Source: Azolla caroliniana
Lineage: Eukaryota; Polypodiophyta
Assembly: GCA_043228905.1 (NCBI GenBank)
Contig: JBHGNT010000020.1
Coordinates: 4,960,001 to 5,024,000, forward strand
Direction of reading: 5' to 3'
Length of the DNA: 64,000 nucleotides
Shown here: in pieces, positions 1 to 9,830 of the stretch
Position numbering within the stretch: the stretch's first letter is position 1
Layout of the letters: each line of letters opens with the position of its first letter
Translations under genes and position numbers: made by a program
Notes under the pieces: generated by a model
What the model saw: only the letters and a program-made list of their open reading frames with translations
Database searches by the model: none
Told to the model about the DNA's origin: nothing

Positions 1-80
1 TAAATTACCAACTGCAGTGCATCTGTTAGAATGGTGTTATCTCAATGTGATATTGATAGAAAAAATACATGTGCATGCAG

Positions 81-477
81 GCAAGTCTCCATAGAAGAGG
101 GTGACGCAAAATCTAGAGAATTTGGAGTCATGTTCATTGAAACCAGTGCAAAGGCAGGGTTTAACATCAAGGTATGCATCTGCACCTTACGTAAATGTGC
201 ATGTCATCATTTGGTCTTTTATTTGGTATGAGTCTTTCTCCATCTTGGTATACTGTTAACCCTTCTAAAAATGGCATGCAATCACATGATCTATTTTGGT
301 ATCAATCATTCTCTTTTTTCTTACACTTGTATGTAGGCGTTGTTTCGTAAAATAGCTGCAGCTTTACCTGGGATGGAATCCCTCTCAACGAAACAAGAAG
401 ATATGGTGGATGTGAATCTCAAGTCTACAGCTGCTCACCTAAAGTCTGATAGCAAGCAAGGTGGATGTTCTTGCTAG
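81..477 (+). CDS. RABH1: RABH1/Rab6-type small GTPase, last two coding exons (gene starts outside the window)
   Basis: Two exons join in frame: 81-171 (acceptor AG just before, donor GTATGC after) and 337-477 (acceptor ATGTAG). The first encodes [21 protein letters not shown] followed by KAGFNIK; ETSAK is the G5 guanine-base loop of Ras-like GTPases. The second begins [14 protein letters not shown] and ends GGCSC-stop, a double-cysteine site for geranylgeranylation. The run [13 protein letters not shown] is typical of plant Rab6 homologues (RABH1). Members of this family act in Golgi and retrograde vesicle traffic (family knowledge). The P-loop, switch regions and start codon lie left of the window. 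No frameshift or stop is seen, so the gene looks intact at this end. The intron is 165 bp. Confidence 0.93.
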
Positions 478-1814
478 GTCTGTCCACATTAATTCATGAA
501 TACACACTACTGAGAAGTTATGTGATGTCTCTCTGCCTATCTGTGAATGTCAGAATTCCATATTTAATTTTGGCTTCCATTAGAATAGTGTGAATCGGCG
601 ATCTTAAGACTCCGGTGGTCCTACTGATTAAATATGCACATCGGAAGTCATTGCATGTATTTCTGTTCTTTTTTCTTCTTTTTATGAAGTTGGAATAGCA
701 TGTTGAGCTATATTTACTTGGATTTTGGAAATTAAAACTGCGATTATTTGTTATACATCTTTAAAAAAAGAACCATTCCTTCCTAATTGCGTTTCCCTCA
801 CGTTATTAGCTTACATTGAAAAGATTGGATTATGGTAGCGTGCGATTTGTTCTGAAATGTGCACACTATGCAGCAGCTGTTTGGGTTTTCTGATGCAGAT
901 TTTCACATTACCTTGTTAACTGGATATGAAAATCAAGATTTATTTCAAGTTATTGATAATTTGGACGAAGAGGAATATTTTAATATAAACAACCACATGG
1001 GAAATTGGATGGTATTGAAAAACAAATTTCTTTCATCCAATTGTGTCCAAGATATGCAAATTTGGCCTGCAAAATGCATGTTAATGAAAATTTGGATGTG
1101 CATGTCAAGGAAAATAACGTCAGCAATGTGAAAGCTCATGAAGGTGGGCCGTGGATCACATTGATGTGTACACACTAACACATTCAAAATAGAAACTTGG
1201 GCCAAGCTAAATATTGAGTAGAATAAGAGAATATGTTGCCTTATCAACATGCCTTTAATTAGCTCGTCAATTGATGAATCTAATTCCTTTCCTTTTTCTC
1301 CTGTTGTAGTTGATTCTTGTGTTGGACTATTTTTGGCGACAATCTTCTTTGAGATTTCTGCGTCCTCCATTTGCAAGGAGTATAAGGCAAACTTTTAGGA
1401 GCTTGGCGTAGTTGGACAAAGGTCTAATTCTGCTTGTTTGATTCTCCAGAAGGATCGCTAGATATTTTGTAAATGATTTGCTTGTTGTTTGAACAAACAA
1501 ATCCACCTTTTCAGATTAAAGAAGCTCTTGATCCATCACTTAGACCTTGTTGTACTTATTTTGAAATTCTCTCAGTAATTCTGATATGGAGATTTTGTCC
1601 CTCCTTTCTCGGTCCATTAGAGAAAGGTTTTCTTTGTGACTCTAGTATGGTTGGCAAGCATATATTCATCTAACAAGGGTTGACGAAATCCAGTTCAATC
1701 TACTTGGAATCTTTCTTGAAATTCCACAACCTTTACTAGAATATCTAGAGTTACCACTTTGTTGAATTGTGCCACAACATGTAGCCTAGTTGCACCTTTC
1801 TTGTTACTCCCCTT
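478..1814. other. 3' UTR and intergenic DNA, no gene recognised
   Basis: A/T-rich sequence after the Rab stop codon. The first 200-300 bases are presumably its 3' UTR. Short open frames between 850 and 1,680 have no recognisable motif and ordinary A/T-rich composition; I see no gene, RNA gene or clear repeat here. Confidence 0.5.
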
Positions 1815-2420
1815 TGAAGAAACACACGGTCCGTTACTAAATCCCGAGTAACCAAATCAAGGTCTTGTAGTAGGAAGGAGGGGAAAGGTTTCGGGTTGTC
1901 TCGTCGACATTGTAGTTAGTCGGATTCGGGAAGCGGGGTAACTTTACACAAAGATTAAGTTGGTATCTCACACCGAGGATACCCCAATTGTTTTCCTTGG
2001 ACGACACTCGGGAATACAGACCAATCACTATAGGCCCAAAAGGAACGCAAGGTATGGTATTCTGTAGAATCGGCTACAACCAATGTGTGCATATGATTTC
2101 ACAGTAATAATCGATACACCATAGAGAACTTAAAGATCAAGATACAAAGTTCCCCACAAAGAATTATATTACTTATATAGAACTATCACAATAAAAATTG
2201 ATCGAGTGTCGGTTATGACTTTCTACGCTCTCAGAGACACTCACCTCTTTGTATGACCTCTCGTTCTATCAATACAACCCACCAACCCTCTCTATGACAC
2301 AACCCCTTATACAAGAATCCATGCTTCCTATTTATAAGAAGCATGATCGATTAAAAGAACGTGAAATAAAACGTTACTAATCATTAATTTTCATATGTTC
2401 CAGTTCTGCCACATTGTTTG
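1815..2420 (-). repeat. possible degraded LTR
   Basis: Composition and layout resemble an LTR read on the minus strand: a TATA-like TTATAAATA (complement of 2,330-2,339) lies where an LTR promoter would be, and the stretch sits next to Copia C1 remnants. No second copy, TG/CA ends or target duplication could be confirmed, so the limits are rough. Confidence 0.25.
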
Positions 2421-2586
2421 TCTTTTCCCGATTTCGGTTGACTTGTGCTTAGCCTTCTGTCCCATTTCACACCTTTGGTTGTCCTACCTGACCAACACCT
2501 AACACGCTTGTGGGATAGTGCCTTGCACATGGAACCTACAAAAAAATTTCGCAAAAATCGAATTACAAAAATCAATTACTTATTCC

Positions 2587-3705
2587 TCATAAAAAATATG
2601 CAAGATGGCGCGGCTTTTGAGCTGAGTCATCTGAATCATTGTTGTCCTCGGTTGTTCGTTGTTTATTAGTTGCTCTTCCTCGGTTGGTTGTTGGCCGCGT
2701 GCTTCTGTTGATTCTTGTTTGGGTTGGGGCCTTTGCTCTGTTTGGCTTCCTTCTCAGCTTGGTTGTCGGCTCGCTCCTCCTCGACTTCAACTTGTGCTTT
2801 GTGCATCAATTCCTCCTCTTGTTCTTCCTTGGCTTCACGGTTTCTTCTGCTCCTCTTTGGTTCTTGGGCTTGGGCTTGGCCTGGATTTTGTCCTTTTCAT
2901 CGCACCTAACTTGAACCTTTTTCGTTTGGGGGTTATAACACTTACAACCCTTATGCTCGTCCGAGTAGCTGACCAAGATACATTTCTCGGCTTTGGCATC
3001 AAGCGTCCTTCGCTTCTCCTTTGGCACATGCACATATGCTATGTTGTCGAACACCCTCAAGTGTGCCAGATTCAGCTTCTTCCCAAAGGAGAGCTTGTGT
3101 AGTTCTACATGGCTGAGGCGGTCAAGCCAGCTGTTTACCTACAGAATCGAACATCTACACATGCAGGATTGGGCACGCTCTTCTCTTCTAGCATTGCCCT
3201 AGATGCTTCCTCAATTGACCAGTTCTTCCTTTTGGCTACACCATTCTACTCCGGCGTATATCTGCAGGAGAATTCACGGCGAATTCCCTCCTTTTGCAGA
3301 TTGCTTGAGAACTGGTCTAAAAAGTACTCTTTCCCGCCATCGGACCTTAGGCACTTGATTTTTTTGGTAGTCTCCCATTCGACCAGGCTTCTCACCTTCT
3401 AAAAATAAGAGAAGACTTCGCTTTTCTTATCGATCAAGCACGCCCAAGTGTGCCAAGTGTAGTCATCGATCAAATTGAGCTGTTTCGGCTTTGATTACGC
3501 TCATTGGGGAATGGAAGCTAGTGTTGCTTTCCTAACTGGCAAGCTTTGTAGACTTGGCCCTTTCGGACACTAAATGTGGGCAAGTTGAAAACGATGTTCT
3601 TCGTCTGCATTTCTTGAAGCCGCGGGAAGTTGACATGGCCGATCAACTTGTGCCACATGTTGATGTCTAACTTGACCTTTTGCCCTTTGTTAAAGTTAAT
3701 GTGTA
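2587..3705 (-). pseudogene. Copia element C1, pol remnant (pre-integrase and integrase ends)
   Basis: Minus-strand fragments of a Ty1/Copia polyprotein. Complement of about 3,518-3,718 reads KVKLDINMWHKLIGHVNFPR and ends CQLGKQH, the GAG-pre-integrase zinc-binding region (H, H, C, C). Complement of 2,806-3,240 holds the integrase C-terminal part, with YVHVPKEKRRTLDAKAEK then SYSDEHKGCKCYNPQTK. The catalytic core is frameshifted and incomplete, and no reverse transcriptase follows; the reading frame drifts into a basic, threonine-rich stretch that stops near 2,587. It is closest in wording to Copia C2 (34,173-37,848). Gag and protease are missing: the pre-integrase part abuts the LTR at about 3,705. 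Confidence 0.8.
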
Positions 3706-4049
3706 GAAGCTTTGACAAAACCGGTTACACCGGATAGCAACAGAGAATAAACACTGGTTTAATGGAAGCTTAGAATACACAGTTCATGGGAGAGACAGAG
3801 AGAGTAGAATAGAATGAACTCAATTCAAAATAATAACGCTCTGTACATACAATGTGCTCAGTGAGCACTTTTATACAAGTCCTTAAAAAGGATTGATAGA
3901 AGTCCTGACAAGTACTTCAATGCTCATACGAGCGACTAACACTGACTCCTAAAAATATACCTACATACTAGGCTAGATTCGTAGGCCTCTAATGGTTTGG
4001 CCTACTAGTTACAATCTGATCCAGCTCTTGGTTTCGGATACCATCCGGA
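3706..4049 (-). repeat. Copia C1 5' LTR remnant, truncated by element H
   Basis: Matches the C2 LTR (37,399-37,848) through shared blocks such as GGTTTAATGGAAGCTTA, the GAGAGACAGAGAGAG-like tract and GAGCACTTTTATACAAGTCC (contains the minus-strand TATA region). It stops at 4,049, where the LTR of element H begins with TGTTAACTG. The base run next to H is CCGGA, a possible target-site copy. Confidence 0.75.
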
Positions 4050-4549
4050 TGTTAACTGTTTCTGGGGGAAACACCTTCGATGAGCCCACAGGCTATCGGT
4101 ATCAAGGGGTCGTGTTACGTGGAAGCCTCTCTTGCACCGAGAAGACGTTATGGGAACGAGGAGCGTACACGGGCTACAATCCGTTATACATAGATGTAGC
4201 TCGGTTTACGAGTACGGGGAGACTACACATATGAAGGAACGGTAAGAGCGAGACTTATATTAAATGAGTAAGCTCACAATGATTACAGTACACGGTTCTT
4301 GGCCGGAACAGTTTGTGTAGAGCTCCGTGCTACGATATTAATCTTGCTAAATAATCTAGATATCCCCCCCCTTTGAGGTATGCAGATCTCGGTTTATATA
4401 GTTCTCTTCTTTAGACAGAGCCGAGCCATCGGTTGATTGTGAGGGCTAAAAACTCGACTTATTCTAGTTCTACCTATTTCCGCACCTACTTTTCTACCTA
4501 CCGACGAGTTTACATATTATTTATTTATATTTCTGGCCTATGGACAACA
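4050..4549 (-). repeat. 3' LTR of gypsy element H
   Basis: 500 bp running TGTTGTCC to TTAACA on the minus strand, with a TATA box (CTATATAAACC, complement near 4,395-4,405). The bases just outside, CCCACGGGCATGCCAGG, match those just outside the 3' LTR of the young element G (CCCACGGGCGTGCCATG at 28,053-28,069), and both LTRs start TGTTG-CC, so the boundary is well supported. The LTR body is diverged from G's 379-bp LTR. Confidence 0.8.
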
Positions 4550-4686
4550 CCTGGCATGCCCGTGGGACAGGACTTTGTCCGTCGGACCCACGATTCACAA
4601 TGTGGAGGGATAACCACAGATTTTGCAAAAACAAAAAAGTTTACAAAAGTTGCCCGTTTATACAAGGGCTTATGGGTTTGGTCTGG

Positions 4687-7672
4687 CTACTCGGAAGGTG
4701 GGGTTGGTGATGGGGGTTTTGCTGCCAAGTTGGGGATGGTTGTGTCTTCGCGTGTGTCACTCTCTGTTGGTTCCGATTCAGGTAGGGTCGTGGTCGTAGT
4801 TTGTGGCTCGGTTGTGATGTGGGGATCTGTAGGGGCGGATTCCTCCTGTCTAGCTTCCGTGGTGGGTGGCTCGGGTTCGTGCTCATCGGTCGTGGGAGCT
4901 CTGTTAGTCAGGGTAGCTAGGCGTTCCTCCTCGTAAGCTTCGGCTTCTAAACGGAACATCATTTGATCGTCGTTGAATTCCTCTAGAAGTTGCTCGATGG
5001 CCGCGGTGTGGGATGCTGCTAAGATATGATATTCCTCAATCAAGTCTTCACGGAGGGTCTGGATGCTACTGTCATCCATCTTGTAAAACCCTTGACGCTC
5101 CTTCCTTTGGTTCTCGGCGTCTGTGCGTAATATGTGTAGTTCAGCAGCTTGGGCTGACCATTCCTGCCGTACACGGTCGAGCGTTTCCTCGATCTTCTTG
5201 GTGAATTGCTGGCAATACTTGTTGATTAGGATCTTTATTTTAGTATCGTCCATGCCGATGCTAGCTCGGTGAACTTCCACTTCCTCCCTTGCGTCCTTGG
5301 CGTCTTCTTGGCATTTGCGGATGAGGAGCGCCATAGTAGCTTGGTTATCTTTTGCTTTTGCGGTTATGAGCACGATTGTCTGCTCGTAACGTTTGGTGAG
5401 CTGAGCTACAGTTTCGTCCATTTCCTGTCTCCAAGCGTCCTGTTGTCGTTCCCTAGCGGCGATGTCCTCTGTTTGCAACTGGTGATAAGCATCAAAAATT
5501 TTCTCCCTTTGCTCTTCAGAGATCCTCCACTTTTGCATGTGTTCGTTTGCCAATTCTTGTAATGCCCTTTGTTGATGGCGTAATTCCTGGTTGTCTACGA
5601 ATAGCTCGCGTTCCCGTTGGCTATTCCTCTCTGTTTCTTTGAGGAATCGTTCTTTGGCCTCGGTGATAGAGACCTGAAGGTTCATCACCTCTCTTTCTTG
5701 TCCTTTGAGTGCGGCCGAGCTTTCAGCAAGCAGTCGCTTGAGGTCAACTTCATGGCCCGTGGCTTGTTCCCGTAGTTGGCCAATAATGTTATTGTGGTTT
5801 TGTTCTGCTAACTCAGCCAGAGTGATCTGGGCCTTAAGCTCCTCCTGGTAGTCACGGAGGGGAGGCCATGTCTGGGTTGCAGCTTGTTGGTTCCGGGGAG
5901 TGGGTTCCCTGTCCATCTGTGTAGATCTTTCCATGACGACAGGTGGTGGTGGCGTTTGTGTGGAAGCGTGGCTGGTTTGGGGGTGCGGGCTTTTATCTGC
6001 CAGTGACGATGTCTCGCTTGTCTGTACCGAATCCGTCATTGTGCTTGTAACGACCGTGGCTACCCTGGGGTGAGTTGTGTCATCGTTGTGTGCTTCGGTA
6101 ACATTAGCACTTAGGCTCGGGTTCAGCGGAGGGGCTGGTAGGACATCGTTACTCGGGGCAAGGAGGGTTAAGGGTGGTTGTTCTTGATGTTGCTGCTCTA
6201 ATGACGCCAGTTTCTGCTCGGCGGCTTGCCATAGCTCGGTGGCCCGTTTGGCCTGCTGATGTGTTGTTTCGATACGTCGGGCCATGTCCTTGGCTGCCCG
6301 AGTTGTGTGGTGCAGATTTTGATATGCCTCAACTAAGGTCGTGTTCAGATCTGGTAACTCCATGAGGAGAGAAGCATTCTGTGCTTGCTTCTTCTGCCCT
6401 ATCTTTTGTAAGTCTCGATCCTCGTGCTGTTAGATTTCTCCCATTAGGGCGCTTTGGATCATCTTGGTTTCTGCATGCTCCTCAGCCATACGAGTGTCGG
6501 CAGCTACTTGGGCACGCGCGAGGAAATCCATTAACTCATATGTTGTGCCTAGTCGAAGTAGTGCACTGAACTCGTATGCCTCTATGAGGAGGTCTTTGTA
6601 ACCGAGGACTTCCTCCTCTGATATCTGCGTTGTTTGTCCATGCTCGATCCTACCTACTTAGAGCCATGACTCTACGGGTACCATGGCCGTGGAGGTCGGG
6701 CTAGCCTCCTTTGCTTTCTGATGTTGGGTCCCCTCCGGTTCCGTGGTCGACTGGCGATTGATGCGTCGTCTTGTTTTCGGTTGATCCTATGAGTCTGGGG
6801 CCTGTGGTGTTGGCTCCTCGGCTTGTTTCCTCTTTTGTTGTCGTATGCCCAAGGGTTGCTGGTTTGTGGGGCGTGGGCTCGGTTGTGGAAAAGGCATCAA
6901 CGTCCTTGGTGTCTTTTGTCGTATGGTGACATCCTCAGTGACGGGCTCCTCGGCCTCGTCCCATTCAACACGGGTCACTGGTAATGCCCGTTGCTTCTGT
7001 GTTTTTTGTGGGGGTGGTGCCGAGGTGGGAGTAGGATTCCGAACGGCCGAGGGAGGTGAAGAAGGCGGGATCTTCCCATTCTTCCTAGGTTAACGCCAAA
7101 ATTTTCTCCCGTTGTTTCCATGGTGGTGGTGGAGAGGTAAGGATGCGATGAGGGGAAAACAGAGGTGGGTAGAGGACTGTGAGGTAATGATTCATCACAG
7201 ATAACAATCGCTTACCGATTTGAAAAGATTCTAGCGCTGCACAGACTCCTTCACTAGTGATGATTCCCCAATCGATTTTGTCGCCTTCGTACGTTTTGAT
7301 GATGATGGTAGCTTTATTCTGTGGCATACTCGTGGGATTTGTATGCACAAAGGTGTATTCCATCAAAATCCGGGCGATCTCCCCAAAAGCCTTGTTTGGT
7401 CCTCCGTAACTGCGGTAGGCTTTTCCCGACATCGAATACATCCCAAAATATTCCTTGAGGGTCAAGTGGGGAGGAATTTCGACCTCATGGTCTCCACCTC
7501 ACGCAAGGTCCAGAGCAGCGCGAATCATGTTGTCGGTTACTGTGTCAGGGTGGATTCTGCGTGCTATTGCTTGGGCGTTAGGGTGCGCTAGGGCATCGAT
7601 GACTCGTACGTACCCGCCCAGTCCTCGTTGTTGTAGCCAATAACGGGTTTCCTGTGATGCTACGAGAGGCAT
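4687..7672 (-). pseudogene. Extra 3' ORF of gypsy element H (coiled-coil protein), broken
   Basis: Homologue of the extra ORF of element G (25,005-28,019). It starts at ATG 7,672 (MPLVASQETRYWLQQRGL), continues with a region matching G (EYFGMYSMSGKAYRSYGG against G's EYFREYSITSKAYRTQGG), a Pro/Glu/Thr-rich linker, and a Gln/Glu-rich coiled coil of about 550 residues whose end (AAELHILRTDAENQRKERQG, then FYKMDDSSIQTLREDL) aligns with G. About 2,986 bp against 3,015 bp in G. A TGA near 7,499, further stops near 7,085 and 6,787 and at least one frameshift break it, but the last 558 codons (6,363-4,687) are still open. It is not a known enzyme; function unknown. The N-terminal part resembles proteins often labelled 'putative plant transposon protein' (recollection, not a search). 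Confidence 0.75.
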
Positions 7673-8178
7673 GGTGGACTCGAAGGTTTGCTGACAGGGG
7701 CGTGGGGGGAAGCGATAAGACGAGGGCGATACACAGAGATGGAAGAAGATGGTTGGGGAGGACACCGTTGTTCTGTGCAGGGGCTACAAGGGCGAGAGGA
7801 GGCCTGTTTGTAGGAGCGATGAGAACGCAAGAGAGCTTGGGAGCTTGAAGGTGGTGAAGGCAAGAACGCTTATGTGTGAGTGCGCGCATTGTGTGTGGGG
7901 TAGTTTCTTTTATGTGACTGCCTAGGGTTTTGTGCAAGGAGGAGATCCTTTAGATTCTTGGTTGTGGCTACCATAATAAGGTCTTATGGCCATGCATCAC
8001 AAGAGTGCTATGTTTGGTGTGCATGTTCCTTAACTATTCTACTTTAAGGTGAAGGTGACTAGTTGGTGTGCCTAAGAAAATGTTGTTATTTGGGGTGATT
8101 TGTTAGGTAGTTTAGGTAAGGCTAATTTAAATGCTAAAACTCTTCCTACTATATACATTTGGTGGGTAGGTCATTGTT
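7673..8178 (-). other. Spacer between pol and extra ORF of element H
   Basis: About 500 bp without coding potential on the element's strand. It corresponds in position to the 24,634-25,004 spacer of element G, which carries an A-tract and a TATA-like site. No such clear sites remain here. Confidence 0.45.
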
Positions 8179-8442
8179 TTACCAATGGGGACACGTGGCC
8201 TCCTTCGTGGCGTCGTCCGTTAACTGGTCCATGCCGTGGGACTCGGCAAAGGGATTATATGGGGTATCTCCGAGGTAAGCTCGAAGTCGGAATCCATTTA
8301 TCCAGCTTTTGACGATGTCTCCGGCAAGTGTGCTGAGTTGGAATGTGCCATTAAACTTGTCAATTATCCAGAAGGGGCTTGTCCATCGAAATCGTAATTT
8401 CCCCAGCATAGCACCAAGTCATGTTTGGAAGACCAGTACCGG

Positions 8443-9237
8443 TGTCGCGAAGTTTCGCGAGTACGTGTAGATCCTAGGCGGGACCACAGGGGTCTTGGAC
8501 TAGGGAGAAGAGGAGAAAGGTTAAGACAACGAATGGAAGATTAGCTCAAGAGGAGAAGAGAACGAATACGAAATTATGATAGAAGAAGAAGAAGAAGATG
8601 CAATCAAGATACTCAACAAGAAGTTCTATTAAGAAATGAATGATTACAATAATCGTGGCCGCATAGGCCGCACCCCCCCCCCCCCCCCCCCACGATATAT
8701 GAAAACGTAAGCGAATTAGTAGGAAGAATAAGAAATAAGAAAACCCTAAGCGAACTCTAACCCTAAAACGAAATGGGAAGAAGGAGGACCCTAGACTAAG
8801 TGGTATACCTCACTCACACTCAAAATTAGGCAACCCCTTCAAATGTGACCCCTCACTCCCCTTTATAGATGTAAGGGGTGAGGCCCAATACAAGATGAGT
8901 GGTCAAATTCCCCCTTCTCCTTTTCAAAGGAGAATATTTTATCTCAATCTTGAGACTGTCAACCATAACTCTCACTCACCTAGCCGTCCTATTCAATGCC
9001 CATCACTCCTACACTCTTGTTCCTTATGTATCTCTCCCTAGTCTACAAGTGCACATCACATTTACTCTCCACAAATTCCGTGGTGCCCCTTTGGCACCTT
9101 ACATTATTACCCTTCCCTTACATTTTGGCTATCTTATTCTTATTACACAAATATACAAGTGCATGTGCACATGTTGCACACCACCGATTTGCCCTTTCTA
9201 TCCCGGTTTCACACCGTGGCCGGAAATCTTCACGACA
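8443..9237 (-). mobile_element. Solo LTR of the gypsy-F family inserted in element H
   Basis: 795 bp with termini TGTCGTGAAGA and CGCGACA on the minus strand, the same ends as the F LTR (29,363-30,013). CCGG lies on both sides (8,439-8,442 and 9,238-9,241; ACCGG if the terminal A is shared), a target-site duplication, and the H integrase frame resumes across it. A TATA box is at the complement of about 8,863-8,869. Contains a run of 19 C at 8,673-8,691. No internal region, hence a solo LTR left by LTR-LTR recombination. Confidence 0.85.
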
Positions 9238-9380
9238 CCGGTTTGCCGATGGTAAGTGTTTTCTCCGTACCTTTCCGGTGATGATAAACGAAGGCTTTGC
9301 ATTGCCGTTGGCATTGTTCCAATTGAGCCATGCTGGCCACTTGATGTTCGTCAAGTTCGAGGAGTTGTTCGAGCCGATAT

Positions 9381-9439
9381 TGCTCTGATTGGGCCTCGAG
9401 TAGCCTTTACCTGAACTCGGAGACTCAGAACTTGGAACT
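9381..9439. repeat. Left copy of a 59-bp direct repeat flanking Copia A
   Basis: 59 bp starting TGCTCTGATTGGGCCT and ending GGAACT, directly against Copia A's 3' LTR. The right copy is at 15,124-15,182, 18 bp beyond the 5' LTR, with about three mismatches. Both are integrase sequence of the H family. Confidence 0.85.
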
Positions 9440-9830
9440 TGAAAAGAATGGCGTGCGGAAGCAATATAGGAAAACCGAACAACAGAAAACGCAGGTTTAA
9501 TGGAAAGCTTAGGTTTTCACAGTACGCACAGGAGAGACAAAGAGAGAGTAACACAAGAACTCAAATTCAAAAATAATACTCAATCTGTACATAGGATGTG
9601 CTCAGTGAGCACTTTTATACAAGCCCTGACAACGGCTGACACAAGTACTGACAGTACTTGACTGCTCATAAATGAGCCTCGACACTTACTCCCAAAACTA
9701 TTCCTTACGAGGAATATCTTTCTAATGGCCTTTCGGTCTACGCACCGGTCTGCGTACCGGTTTTATGCACCCAATCTACGCACTGGTTACGCATCGTATT
9801 ACACACAAATGTTGAGCTTGTCTCTCAACA
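9440..9830 (-). repeat. Copia A 3' LTR
   Basis: 391 bp, TGTTGAGAGACAAGCTCAACA start and TTCTTTTCA end on the minus strand. Includes the TATAAAAGTGCTCACTGAGC promoter region shared by the A, B, C1 and C2 LTRs. Confidence 0.9.

Larger units (their letters stand above)
8179..9439 (-). pseudogene. Gypsy element H, pol C-terminus (integrase tail), split by a solo LTR
   Basis: Two minus-strand pieces, 9,439-9,238 and 8,442-8,179, once continuous. The first reads EAQSEQYRLEQLLELDEHQ then KAFVYHHRKGTEK, matching the ESERIRLATLLELEENR and RRRKAFVDRHRRGNEK region of G. The second carries the tail motif GKLRFRWTSPFWIIDKFNG and ends NPFAESHG..., matching GKLRFRWTGPFWITKEYNG ... NPFK in G. A stop just before the GKLRF motif and a frameshift near 9,400 show decay. 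The rest of H's pol, gag and 5' LTR are missing: Copia A lies at 9,440. The 8,443-9,237 interval is the inserted solo LTR. Confidence 0.8.

Noticed and set aside
31-80. Reading the Rab exon from the ATG at 31
   Set aside because: Bases before 81 are intron: the acceptor AG at 79-80 and family comparison place the exon start at 81.
859-1376. Open frames on both strands after the Rab gene
   Set aside because: Overlapping frames in A/T-rich DNA with no motif, no splice support and no likeness to known proteins.
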